DNA from: an uncultured Desulfobacteraceae bacterium
GTDB lineage: Bacteria; Desulfobacterota; Desulfobacteria; Desulfobacterales; UBA2174
Reading direction: 5' to 3'
DNA: 64,000 bases
NCBI GenBank assembly: GCA_937982505.1
Contig: CALJLV010000086.1
Location: forward strand, 19,189-83,188
The notes below the pieces were generated by a model. That model was not told the origin of the DNA, searched no databases, and saw only the letters and a program-made list of their open reading frames with translations. The translations under genes were made by a program, and so were the position numbers. Numbering within the stretch: the first letter of the stretch is position 1; every line of letters begins with the position of its first letter. Shown piece after piece: positions 46,992 through 54,145 of the stretch.

Positions 46992-47013
46992 ACAACCCGA
47001 ATCGGTGGCGGCA
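46992..47013. repeat. repeat R3
   Basis: 22 bases in common with R1/R2. It lies about 20 bases upstream of the leftward gene A start. On the plus strand it again reads QPESVAA-stop at the end of a very short frame. Confidence 0.8.
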
Positions 47014-47091
47014 TAATGACCCCTGCATCCATATTCAGGTCGTGGCGCGACAGCCAGAGGCGGTATTTCCTCCACAACCCGTGGGACTACA

Positions 47092-47379
47092 TCAACCGCA
47101 CTCCTCCGCCTCGCCCGCCGTTTCTTCGCGCAACTGAAGGTCTTCGTGCAAAATTGAGTACTTATACCGCACGCCGTTTTTCGCGAAAAAGTCAAGCACG
47201 GCGTGCAAACCTGATAATCCTTCATCTATCCGAAGCAGCAAAGCACCTGGTGACAATACTCGATCTGATTTACTTCGGGATAATAGACTGATGATTTTCT
47301 CGGAAAAAGAACGGCGCTCGGCTCCGAAAAAGCTGCAGGACGGGGGATCAAAGGTTATGAGGATGAGGCAAGGTTTCAT
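47092..47379 (-). CDS. small ferredoxin-like-fold protein B (paralogue of A)
   Basis: 95 residues, GAGGTAGAAC before ATG. Starts MKPCLILITFD and contains ALLLRIDEGLSGLHAVLDFF and VRYKYSI, matching product A (NVLLLRIDDQLRALQTLL, VYKYSI). Same strand-helix-strand-helix-strand order. Flanked by R4 upstream and R3 downstream. Function unknown; lies in the lysogeny control region. Confidence 0.6.
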   Translation of the reverse strand: MKPCLILITFDPPSCSFFGAERRSFSEKIISLLSRSKSDRVLSPGALLLRIDEGLSGLHAVLDFFAKNGVRYKYSILHEDLQLREETAGEAEECG

Positions 47380-47401
47380 GTTCTACCTCGATGTGTTTCG
47401 T

Positions 47402-47419
47402 GAATCGGTGGCGGCATGA
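47402..47419. repeat. repeat R4
   Basis: 18 bases identical to the core of R1-R3. It lies about 22 bases upstream of the leftward gene B start. Confidence 0.8.
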
Positions 47420-47931
47420 TCCAGGAAGAGAACCGTCCCGTTTGCCCGTCGCACCAGGATCTGCACATGGCCTGCATCCATGGCGGGGAGCCGGGACAAC
47501 GGAGCTTTGATGGACTCTGTGCGTTTTTTCGAGAGATCGAGATGGATGTACCGGTCCGTATCGCGATAGCAGCCCTTTCCCACGGCGTGGAAGTCTACTC
47601 CTGCTGGAAATGCGGACATTGCGAGATTGTCGTGTTTCATCCCGACCCTATTGGGTGGCATTGCCGTTCGGGTTTTCCCATCGTTCTTCGCACCATTCTG
47701 GTTTTGCAGGAAAAATTGCGTACTTCAACCGAATTCTTTTTCCGTCTCGGGAGTCGAGGAGGGAAAAGAGCCGCCGCATGGTTCGCATGTGCGTATCTAT
47801 GCGAATCTGTAACACATTTGATGCTATGCGCTGAATTCCTTCGATTTTTTCTGTTATACGGGACACCTTTCGGGAAATTTCTCTCCAGCCTTCGGGATGG
47901 GCTGCGAAAGATCCTTCTTCGGGTTCTATGA
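47416..47931 (+). CDS. questionable rightward frame downstream of R4
   Basis: Starts on an ATGA after R4. The first ~75 residues look protein-like, with a Cys/His cluster (CWKCGHCEIVVFH). The second half is antisense to gene C and is probably not coding. It may hold a short real gene covering 47416-47640. Confidence 0.25.
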   Translation: MIQEENRPVCPSHQDLHMACIHGGEPGQRSFDGLCAFFREIEMDVPVRIAIAALSHGVEVYSCWKCGHCEIVVFHPDPIGWHCRSGFPIVLRTILVLQEKLRTSTEFFFRLGSRGGKRAAAWFACAYLCESVTHLMLCAEFLRFFLLYGTPFGKFLSSLRDGLRKILLRVL

Positions 47932-47953
47932 TGATGAGAATCCATGCTTCCAT
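47648..47953 (-). CDS. small ferredoxin-like-fold protein C (paralogue of A and B)
   Basis: 101 residues from ATG 47953 (a TTG at 47989 is an alternative). Starts MEAWILIIIEPEEG and contains NVLQIRIDTHMRTMRRLFSLLD and IRLKYAIF, the same blocks as A and B but more diverged. No copy of the repeat lies directly upstream. The array runs C, B, A leftward toward the Cro-like genes. Confidence 0.55.
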   Translation of the reverse strand: MEAWILIIIEPEEGSFAAHPEGWREISRKVSRITEKIEGIQRIASNVLQIRIDTHMRTMRRLFSLLDSRDGKRIRLKYAIFPAKPEWCEERWENPNGNATQ

Positions 47954-48008
47954 ACGGTCTCTGTTGCCCAAAACATGTGGCCTTGTCAATAAAAGAAAAA
48001 CGTGAAGT

Positions 48009-48014
48009 TATAAT
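48009..48014 (+). promoter_or_regulatory. consensus -10 element
   Basis: TATAAT, about 48 bases before the next rightward gene. The nearest -35-like TTGTCA is 20 bases upstream, longer than ideal. An AT-rich leader follows. Confidence 0.35.
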
Positions 48015-48061
48015 GATTTAAAGAAATATTTACAGGCTTTTACGAAAAAAGCGAGGTCAGA

Positions 48062-48580
48062 ATGAACCGAAAACCGACCGGGCCGCCACTGGAAACATGG
48101 CAGTTCTATTCGGCAGCCATCTACCACCTCGGTATGTCAACCCTCAACAAGCTGTACTCGGGCCTCAAATCCAAGGCCTGCCCCAAGTGCGGCGCCCTCC
48201 TCGAAGAAAGTCGCGAACGCCAGATACACCGCTGGGCCTCGGACCCGGCGACCACCGCCAGCAACCAGCGTAATCCGGTGGACCGCTACGAGGCTCTGCT
48301 CCGCAGGTTGATGGCCATCGGCGCCGTCGATGTGGCTCAGGCCGTCGTGGCCCGACAGGTCCGAATCGTTCGGCCCCACGACATGCCGGATCCGGGACGC
48401 GACACCATCGCCGAGGAATGCCTCGATGATCTGGAGGCAATCGTGGATTACCACCGGGTGCTGAGGGACCCGGACGCAAGCCCCGAAGAGGTGGATACAG
48501 CGATGGAAACGGCGATCCGCGAATTACAGCAAAACCGGACCCTCAAGTATCGCAACGAGGGTTGGGCAGGGGGTGTTTGA
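48062..48580 (+). CDS. hypothetical protein, possible early regulator
   Basis: 172 residues with GCGAGGTCAG before ATG. It has a CPKCG motif near residue 40 and a mostly helical remainder (RYEALLRRLMAIGAVDVAQAVVARQ), with an acidic C-terminal third. Its place between the switch and the replication gene is where CII-like activators sit in lambdoid phages, but I see no clear HTH. Function unknown. Confidence 0.5.
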   Translation: MNRKPTGPPLETWQFYSAAIYHLGMSTLNKLYSGLKSKACPKCGALLEESRERQIHRWASDPATTASNQRNPVDRYEALLRRLMAIGAVDVAQAVVARQVRIVRPHDMPDPGRDTIAEECLDDLEAIVDYHRVLRDPDASPEEVDTAMETAIRELQQNRTLKYRNEGWAGGV

Positions 48581-48593
48581 GGCGGACAACACT

Positions 48594-48632
48594 ACTCACT
48601 GAGGGCTCACGGAGTACTCAGTGAGTGCTCAT
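48594..48632. repeat. origin-type repeats, copy 1
   Basis: ACTCACTGAGGGCTCA (48594-48609) and CTCAGTGAGTGCTCAT (48617-48632). The arms ACTCACTGAG and CTCAGTGAGT are perfect inverted repeats 13 bases apart. Both 16-mers recur at 48988-49015. Confidence 0.6.
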
Positions 48633-48652
48633 CTCACCCTCAAGGGGGACTC

Positions 48653-49513
48653 ATGGCGCGCACAAGATCAGTCAAACCGGAGTTCTGGGATGATGAAAAG
48701 TTGAGTGAAATCAGTAGGGATGCCCGGCTTACATTCATCGGGTGCTGGACGCATTCGGATGATTTCGGGGTTGTCAAGGGTCACCCGGTTTGGCTGAAAA
48801 ACAAGATATTTCCGTATGATACGATCACTCCGGCCGTGTTTGGGAAGTGGCTTGAGGAGCTGGAAGGGGTCAAGGCCCTGCTGCCGTTCGAGTACCATGG
48901 CGAAAAATTTTACTTCATTCGGACCTTTTTGAAGCATCAAACCATTAACCGCCCGTCAAAACAGAGAAATCCGGAACCGCCAACAGCACTCACTGAGGGC
49001 TCAGTGAGTGCTCATGGAGTGCTCACGGACGAAACAGAAACAGAAACAGAAACAGAAACAGAAACCAATAACGGATCTTCTAGCGAAGATCCGTCGTCGG
49101 ATTCCCCGCCAAAAATTCCACCATGCCCCCAAAGAGAAATCGTCGAGGCCTACAACCGAATTTGCGTACCTGCTGGATGCCCCTCGATCCAGGTGTGGGA
49201 CAAAGCCTCGGTCGATTGCCTGCGGACCAGGTGGAAGGAAGACCCTGAAAGGCAATCGGTCCAGTGGTGGGAATGGTTATTTACCGATCGGGTAGCGACG
49301 TCGAATTTTCTGACCGGGAAAAGCGAAAAGCAATGGCGCGCAGACCTGCGGTGGATCGTCAAGCCGTCAAATTTCGCCAAGATCATCAACGGCAACTACA
49401 TCAACCGTGAGTTCGACACGGGAAGCAAGCGGACGGATCGAAATCTCCAGGCCGCTAAGGACTTTTTACGGGAGGTTGGGCATGAACGAGCAGGATGCGG
49501 GCAAATTCACTGA
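48653..49513 (+). CDS. replication initiator / replisome organiser (lambda O-like)
   Basis: 286 residues, AAGGGGGACTC before ATG. N-terminal winged-helix-type region (TRSVKPEFWDDEKLSEISRDARLTFIG, DDFGVVKGHPVWLKNKIFP), then a low-complexity ETET linker and a C-terminal helical domain (IVEAYNRICV...WKEDPERQSVQWWEWLF). This is the layout of phage replisome organisers. The iteron-like repeats inside the gene (48988-49027) match the lambda O/ori arrangement. It would bind the repeats and recruit the host helicase with the next gene product. Confidence 0.7.
   Translation: MARTRSVKPEFWDDEKLSEISRDARLTFIGCWTHSDDFGVVKGHPVWLKNKIFPYDTITPAVFGKWLEELEGVKALLPFEYHGEKFYFIRTFLKHQTINRPSKQRNPEPPTALTEGSVSAHGVLTDETETETETETETNNGSSSEDPSSDSPPKIPPCPQREIVEAYNRICVPAGCPSIQVWDKASVDCLRTRWKEDPERQSVQWWEWLFTDRVATSNFLTGKSEKQWRADLRWIVKPSNFAKIINGNYINREFDTGSKRTDRNLQAAKDFLREVGHERAGCGQIH
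48988..49067. repeat. putative replication origin inside initiator gene
   Basis: ACTCACTGAG-GG-CTCAGTGAGT is a near-continuous palindrome, followed by GCTCAT, GGAGTGCTCACGG and a run of six-base repeats (ACAGAA, about 49030-49065) that encodes Glu-Thr repeats. The same 16-mers occur upstream of the gene at 48594-48632. The A-rich hexamer tract next to iterons could be a melting or spacer element. Confidence 0.55.
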
Positions 49514-50033
49514 GATCATGGTTGGGTTGTCAGAAAATTACAGCGCCGAGTTGTCCAGAGTCGGCCTCAAGCTGCGGTTTGAGGCGTTGCGGGGCTATGC
49601 GATCGAGCAGATCGAGGCCGCCGCTGTCAAACTGCTGCGAACACGAAAATTCACCACCATGCCAACCGTCGCGGATTTCGTCGAAGCGATAGACGGCCAG
49701 GCCCCCAGTATCGAGCACAAGGCCCTGTCCGAGGCCAATCGGATCATTGCCCACCTCAACATTCACGGCGCCACCACCTGGCCGGACCTCACCGATCCGA
49801 TCACCAAACGGCTGATGATAACCCGCTGGATTTATCCGCGGTGGGCCTCACAGGTCCTCGAATCGGAGTTGAAATGGTGGGCCAAGGAGTTTGTCGCCGC
49901 CTACCAGGCCGAACAAATCACCGATCCTCAACTCATCCCGCACCAGGTCAAGGGCCTCCTGGCCCAGATCGGCAACCCGGGCGATATGGTGCCCGCCCGG
50001 AAATCGTGTGAAGGCATCGAGGCCCTGAACTGA
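49482..50033 (+). CDS. putative helicase loader / replication accessory protein
   Basis: 183 residues from ATG 49482 (GGGAGGTTGGGC upstream), overlapping the initiator gene. Helical N-terminus with a pattern common in lambda P-like loaders and DnaB-interacting phage proteins: LRFEALRGYAIEQIEAAAVKLLRTRKFTTMPTVADFVEAI. No Walker A, so it is not DnaC-like. Position right after the initiator supports the role; sequence evidence is limited. Confidence 0.45.
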   Translation: MNEQDAGKFTEIMVGLSENYSAELSRVGLKLRFEALRGYAIEQIEAAAVKLLRTRKFTTMPTVADFVEAIDGQAPSIEHKALSEANRIIAHLNIHGATTWPDLTDPITKRLMITRWIYPRWASQVLESELKWWAKEFVAAYQAEQITDPQLIPHQVKGLLAQIGNPGDMVPARKSCEGIEALN

Positions 50034-50076
50034 TCAAAACTCAATCAAACGCAATTTAACGCAAAGGAAAAACGCA

Positions 50077-51135
50077 ATGAAAAAGTTCTTCGTTACCTGG
50101 CTGGCCGTCATTCTCACCGCGTTTTTTGTCTCGGTCGGCATCTGCTACGCCGACCCCGTCGTCAACCCCTGGACCAACGGCAACTACAAAGCCGACACCA
50201 AGGTCACGGCCCAGACCGCCCGGATTGACTCGCTGTATCTGTTCAGCGGGGGGACTGTGTACGGGGCCAACCCCTTCGTGTTCGAGGGGGCCACGTTCGA
50301 CAACTACCAGACAACCCTATCCATCACCGACCCCACGGCTGACCGGACCATCGCGCTACCGAACGCCTCTGGGACTGTCGCACTGACCCCGTTTAACGCC
50401 TACGAGTTCGAGGGGACCACGGTAGACGATTTCGAGACCACCGTAACAGCGACCGATCCCACGGCTGACCGGACGATTACATTGCCGGATGCCTCTGGCG
50501 CCGTGGTGCTGTCTACCCTCGCCACCAATGCGCCTGACGCGGCAAATTCTGTCACCGGCGCCAGCAACGCCCTGGTCTTCGAGGGGGCAACGGCCAACGC
50601 TTTCGAGACCAGCATCACGCCGACCGACCCGACCACCGACAACACCCTGACCCTACCCGACTACACCGGTGCCGTGCCGATCATCGTTCAGCAGGGCTAC
50701 ACCCAGTTCAGCCATTCCGAGGCCACCACCGTCGATGTCACCGGCGCGGTTCTCACCCTGGCCGATGGATGGTTCACCGAAGGCAAGACGTTCCGTGTCC
50801 GAGCCGGCGGGACCGTGACCGGGGCCAATGATGCCATCACCGTCGCGCTTTATCTCGAAGACGGCGCGGTGTGCTCTTTGACCACCGGATCGGCCGCGGC
50901 CGGCGACTGGACCGCCGAGTTTACCATCATCGCCACCGGGGCGGAGACTCAGCGGATTATCGGCACCCTGGTGGCCGGCGGCGGCACGGATCCGGTCAGT
51001 GACTATGCGGCCGATACCACCGACACGGCGTCGGCCGGGACGATCCCATTGAAACTCCAGGTGGGTCTTGCCAGTGCCGACGATGTGATAACCTGCGAAT
51101 ACTGGTCCATCGAGCACTGGAGCCTTGCGGATTAA
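50077..51135 (+). CDS. secreted beta-repeat protein (fibre-like)
   Basis: 352 residues. The N-terminus is a classical signal peptide: MKKFF, a hydrophobic stretch to about 24 and an AxA-like site CYA-DP. Three repeats of about 50-60 residues follow, each with FEGAT-x(2-3)-F/Y-x-TT and TDPTADRTI-LP-ASG-V, then a C-terminal beta domain. Phage structural fibres normally lack signal peptides, so this may be a lysogenic-conversion surface protein or a periplasmic factor. It has its own terminator at 51142. Confidence 0.6.
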   Translation: MKKFFVTWLAVILTAFFVSVGICYADPVVNPWTNGNYKADTKVTAQTARIDSLYLFSGGTVYGANPFVFEGATFDNYQTTLSITDPTADRTIALPNASGTVALTPFNAYEFEGTTVDDFETTVTATDPTADRTITLPDASGAVVLSTLATNAPDAANSVTGASNALVFEGATANAFETSITPTDPTTDNTLTLPDYTGAVPIIVQQGYTQFSHSEATTVDVTGAVLTLADGWFTEGKTFRVRAGGTVTGANDAITVALYLEDGAVCSLTTGSAAAGDWTAEFTIIATGAETQRIIGTLVAGGGTDPVSDYAADTTDTASAGTIPLKLQVGLASADDVITCEYWSIEHWSLAD

Positions 51136-51141
51136 TGAGCA

Positions 51142-51175
51142 AGGGCCGGCGGCGGAACCCCGCCGGCCCTTTTTG
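51142..51175 (+). terminator. rho-independent terminator
   Basis: AGGGCCGGCGG (51142-51152) pairs with CCGCCGGCCCT (51160-51170), then TTTT. It ends the secreted-protein transcript. Confidence 0.8.
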
Positions 51176-51184
51176 GAGGGAGAA

Positions 51185-51337
51185 ATGGACAGGGATACCG
51201 CACTGAAAAACCTTTTCGAACAAATCTGGTCGAAACGCTCAGAGGGGCGCATGGAACGGATTCGTGAGGCCGCGGCCACCTACCAGCGATTGGTAAAAAT
51301 GCCATGGTGGAAGCGGCTCTTGGGAGGAAGGATATGA
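51185..51337 (+). CDS. 50-aa basic hypothetical protein
   Basis: ATG 51185 behind TTTGGAGGGAG. A helical, basic peptide ending WWKRLLGGRI. ATGA overlap with the next gene. Function unknown. Confidence 0.45.
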   Translation: MDRDTALKNLFEQIWSKRSEGRMERIREAAATYQRLVKMPWWKRLLGGRI

Positions 51338-51588
51338 AATGCCGGACCATGAATACCGGACAAGATTCCAGGCCATGCCCGTTTTGCGGATCAAAACGGG
51401 TCTTTGTCGATGCGTTGCTTCTCGACACGGTCAGGTGGTTCGTGACTTGTGCCGACTGCGGCGGAACCGGCCCGGCAATGGCCGGCGCGGCGCAAAGTCC
51501 TGATCGTTCCGGCCTCGGCCCAGACCTTGCGGTCCGTGCCTGGAGCGGGGCCGTGGAAAAGACGTTTTGCATGGGGGGGGTGTCGTGA
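51334..51588 (+). CDS. Lar-like restriction alleviation protein
   Basis: 84 residues, starting on ATGA. RPCPFCGSKRVFV...VRWFVTCADCGGTGP...LAVRAWSGA follows the Lar pattern: CPFCG, then CxxCG, then A--W(N). Rac-prophage Lar and relatives modulate type I restriction and enhance host modification. Small Lar-like zinc proteins are common in phages, and many are untested. It overlaps the RuvC-like gene (GTGA). Confidence 0.6.
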   Translation: MKCRTMNTGQDSRPCPFCGSKRVFVDALLLDTVRWFVTCADCGGTGPAMAGAAQSPDRSGLGPDLAVRAWSGAVEKTFCMGGVS

Positions 51589-52037
51589 AGATTCTAGCAC
51601 TGGACATGGGTACAAAGACAGGATGGGCCTGCGATGGAATGAGCGGGGTCCATACTTTCGACGTCAAGCGCGGGGAGAGCCCCGGAATGAGGTTTTTGCG
51701 GTTCCGGGCATGGCTGCGAGAAATGGTCAACGACCTCGTCGTCCCAGAGGTCATTGTCTACGAGCAGCCCCATCACCGGGGAGGGGCCGCCACCGAGGTG
51801 GCCTACGGGTTTTTGACCGAGGTGAAGACCTCGGCCGCGACAAACAGCATCGAGTTGATGCCCGTGCATTCCTCGACGCTCAAAAAATGGGCCACCGGGA
51901 CCGGCGCGGCCAAAAAGGCCCAGATGATCTACGAGGCCCGACGCAGAGGCTACGACCCCAAAGACGACAATCACGCCGATGCGTGCTTGCTCTACGAGTA
52001 CGCGATCGAGGAATTGCGCGGGAGCAAGGCGGCATGA
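51585..52037 (+). CDS. RuvC-like Holliday junction resolvase
   Basis: 150 residues, GTG start at 51585 behind a G-rich ribosome site. RNase H-fold nuclease motifs: ILALDMGTKTGWA (first Asp), VIVYEQPHHRGG (Glu) and DDNHADACLLYEYA (C-terminal Asp pair). Typical of phage RuvC-like resolvases used to trim branched DNA before packaging. Coupled to the next gene (ATGA). Confidence 0.72.
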   Translation: MKILALDMGTKTGWACDGMSGVHTFDVKRGESPGMRFLRFRAWLREMVNDLVVPEVIVYEQPHHRGGAATEVAYGFLTEVKTSAATNSIELMPVHSSTLKKWATGTGAAKKAQMIYEARRRGYDPKDDNHADACLLYEYAIEELRGSKAA

Positions 52038-52495
52038 GCGCCTTGCGGTGGTGCCTTCTGTGCCTCGGTTGCGTCGCCACGGGCTATTTTGCCAACCATG
52101 TGGCGACCGTCAACGCCGATATCCGCGTCATGGCCGAGCAGATCCAATCGTTGCGCGCCGAGATCGTTGGCCAGGATGTCCGCGTCGTAACGGTTACGGC
52201 CTACACCGCCAGCCGGGACGAAACCAACTCGGACCCGGGCAACACCGCCATCATGCAAAAACCGGTTCCCGGGTGGACTATCGCGGTCAGCCGCGATCTG
52301 CTTTCCGACGGCTGGGCATTCGGCGACAAGGTGTGGATCGAGGGCGCGGGGCTTTTCCAAATCGCCGACGTTATGAATTCGCGATGGACCCGAAGGATAG
52401 ACGTGCTGGTCGGAACCAAAAAACAGGCTCGTTCCTTCGGGGTGCGCCAGGACGTCACCGCGGTGCGTGTCAGAGGAGGATTGGGTGGAATGTAG
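52034..52495 (+). CDS. 3D-domain (MltA-like) envelope protein
   Basis: 153 residues. N-terminal hydrophobic segment (LRWCLLCLGCVATGYF) serves as signal or membrane anchor. The C-terminal ~100 residues match the 3D domain: VTVTAYTASRDETNSDPGNTA...WTIAVSRDLLSDGWAFGDKVWI, ADVMNSRWTRRIDVLV, with the conserved Asp residues. Such domains occur in lytic transglycosylases and phage lysis or cell-wall proteins. Confidence 0.65.
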   Translation: MSALRWCLLCLGCVATGYFANHVATVNADIRVMAEQIQSLRAEIVGQDVRVVTVTAYTASRDETNSDPGNTAIMQKPVPGWTIAVSRDLLSDGWAFGDKVWIEGAGLFQIADVMNSRWTRRIDVLVGTKKQARSFGVRQDVTAVRVRGGLGGM

Positions 52496-52838
52496 TTGTG
52501 GAGCCAATGCGGAGCTGAGGGGAGAAACCAAAATTCAAGTCCCCCTGGATCGTGCCGGAAGTGTTTTGAGGGCCTGGCATTGCCCGCGTTGCCAGGCCAT
52601 TTTCCACACCATCGAGGGGCCGCTTACCGCCGGCGGCGCGCTGCGCGTGATCGATGAGCGCCAGGCCGCCGCGATCCTCGGCAAAAGCGCCCTGACGCTG
52701 CGCAACGAGCGCGTCCAGGGCCGGTCACGGGTGCCGTTCGTTCGGCAGGGGCGCCGGATTGGGTACCTGCTTTTGGATCTGGCCGAATACATCATGGCCA
52801 ACAGGGTGATGCCGGGTGGCAAAGATGGAATGCCCTGA
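52485..52838 (+). CDS. zinc-finger / winged-HTH protein
   Basis: 117 residues from GTG 52485 (GGAGG five bases before it). N-terminal CSCG...CPRC cluster and a C-terminal MerR/excisionase-like winged helix (IDERQAAAILGKSALTLRNERVQGRSRVPFVRQGRRIGYLL). Could control late transcription, given its position just before the terminase genes. Not assigned to a named family. Confidence 0.55.
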   Translation: MECSCGANAELRGETKIQVPLDRAGSVLRAWHCPRCQAIFHTIEGPLTAGGALRVIDERQAAAILGKSALTLRNERVQGRSRVPFVRQGRRIGYLLLDLAEYIMANRVMPGGKDGMP

Positions 52839-53151
52839 ATGTGGCCAGCGAATGCGCACACCAGGCACCGACACATGCGACGAAAATGACATGTTCGGGG
52901 TCTACCGCTACCGCAAATGCCGCTGCGGTAATGTGGTCGAGACCCGGGAGATCCCCGAAGACACTTCCGGCAGGGCGGACCAATGCCCGATATGCGGCGC
53001 CAAAGCCTCTGTCTTGCGAACCCTCCAGGCCGGGCCCGGGGTGGTGATACGGATACGGGAGTGTACCCAGTGTCCGGCCCGGTTCTACACCAGGGAAGCT
53101 GTGTTTCGGGTGACCATGAAGGTGACCCAACCCATGGTCAGAAATGAATAA
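52825..53151 (+). CDS. double zinc-ribbon transcription-factor-like protein
   Basis: 108 residues from ATG 52825 (GTG 52816 possible). Two Cys4 sets: CPECGQR...CRCG and CPICGAK...CTQCPARF. The second ribbon (CPIC...VIRIRECTQCPARFYTRE) resembles Ogr/NrdR-type ribbons that act in transcription control. It may be the late activator, as Ogr is in P2. Inference only. Confidence 0.5.
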   Translation: MECPECGQRMRTPGTDTCDENDMFGVYRYRKCRCGNVVETREIPEDTSGRADQCPICGAKASVLRTLQAGPGVVIRIRECTQCPARFYTREAVFRVTMKVTQPMVRNE

Positions 53152-54145
53152 GACCGATTTCAATTATAAAATCGAAGCGTTAGCCTTCTTGGAGCTCAAG
53201 AAGGCTGGGAAAAAGATAACCATAAAAACCTACGTTGAGAAGCGGGCCGCAGATACAGGTTATCCCGTTTCATTTCAATACTTTAAGAAAACCTTGGGGC
53301 AGGTTAAACCGAAAAATAACCCTCGTTCTGGCCATGCCCCGGTATCGGACCCGAAGCCCCCCGGCGCAAAGGCAAAGACAAGGGCAAAGGCCACGTCGAT
53401 CGAAAATGACCCTCACTGGCCGGCGATCCGTGACGCCTTTTTCCGCTGGGAGTTTCAATCGCTGGCCGATGTTGCGCGCCACATCGGCCGCCGTCCGGAT
53501 GATCGTATTTTCAAGCGGGCGACAGCCGGGTGGGCTGAGTTGCGCAACGAAACCGAGAAGGCGGCATTCCCATTAACCGTAGATGCCCTAGCCAAGGAGC
53601 GGGCGGTTCAAAAGGTCCAGGATTTGTACGCCCAAATACTGGCGGCACATTATCGACTCGCCGATTTTGTGACCGGCATTGCCGACAAGTGCGAGGACAA
53701 GCTGACAGACGATGTCGTCTTCAAGACCCCGTGGCATACCCAGATGGCCATCCAAACCGCCATCGACCTGCACAAGGCGATGGAAAAGATCGTGCCGGCA
53801 ATCAAGGGGCTCGAAAGCCTCAAGGCGGTCCACCAGGTATTCGACGACTTGGCCGACGGCAAAATTGACGTAGTTCGTGCCGCCTTCGATCTGGCTAAAC
53901 TTGGGGTGGTCATGCCCAAACCGATCGAGATTTTGCTCACCAAGCACAAGGCCGACGAACTGCCTCCCGAAGAAGGGGACTGGATCGTCACCGACGAGGC
54001 GATCATGCGGCGTCGGGCCGAGCTTTTGGCTGAAATAGAGACCGAGCGGGTGGAATTCGTGAATGAGAGAAAGCGGATTGTGGCCGAGCTGAAGAGCAAG
54101 ACCGCTGATTCTTTCAAGGCACAGCGAGAGTCCGACGATGAGTAA
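53144..54145 (+). CDS. putative small terminase subunit
   Basis: 333 residues, immediately upstream of and overlapping the large terminase gene. N-terminal part with a helical DNA-binding-like region, a Lys/Pro-rich linker, a second HTH-like block (FQSLADVARHIGRRPDDRIFKRAT) and a long C-terminal helical/coiled-coil region. The call depends mainly on gene order; small terminases are very variable. Confidence 0.55.
   Translation: MNKTDFNYKIEALAFLELKKAGKKITIKTYVEKRAADTGYPVSFQYFKKTLGQVKPKNNPRSGHAPVSDPKPPGAKAKTRAKATSIENDPHWPAIRDAFFRWEFQSLADVARHIGRRPDDRIFKRATAGWAELRNETEKAAFPLTVDALAKERAVQKVQDLYAQILAAHYRLADFVTGIADKCEDKLTDDVVFKTPWHTQMAIQTAIDLHKAMEKIVPAIKGLESLKAVHQVFDDLADGKIDVVRAAFDLAKLGVVMPKPIEILLTKHKADELPPEEGDWIVTDEAIMRRRAELLAEIETERVEFVNERKRIVAELKSKTADSFKAQRESDDE

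Noticed and set aside
46649..47291. Rightward frames opposite genes A and B, tightly coupled (ATGA, TAATG, TGATG) and bearing similar stretches to each other
   Set aside because: Comparing the three copies, conserved Arg and Leu codons on the minus strand change only at synonymous positions, while the plus frames change Phe/Ser/Cys at the same sites. The minus strand is the coding one.
46416..47419. Diversity-generating retroelement or CRISPR from the four 25-bp repeats
   Set aside because: No reverse transcriptase or template/variable repeat pair, and the spacers are whole genes of 190-390 bases.
49030..49067. Short tandem repeats as a CRISPR array
   Set aside because: Six-base units without spacers, in frame inside the replication gene. 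No CRISPR-like repeat-spacer pattern seen anywhere in the window.
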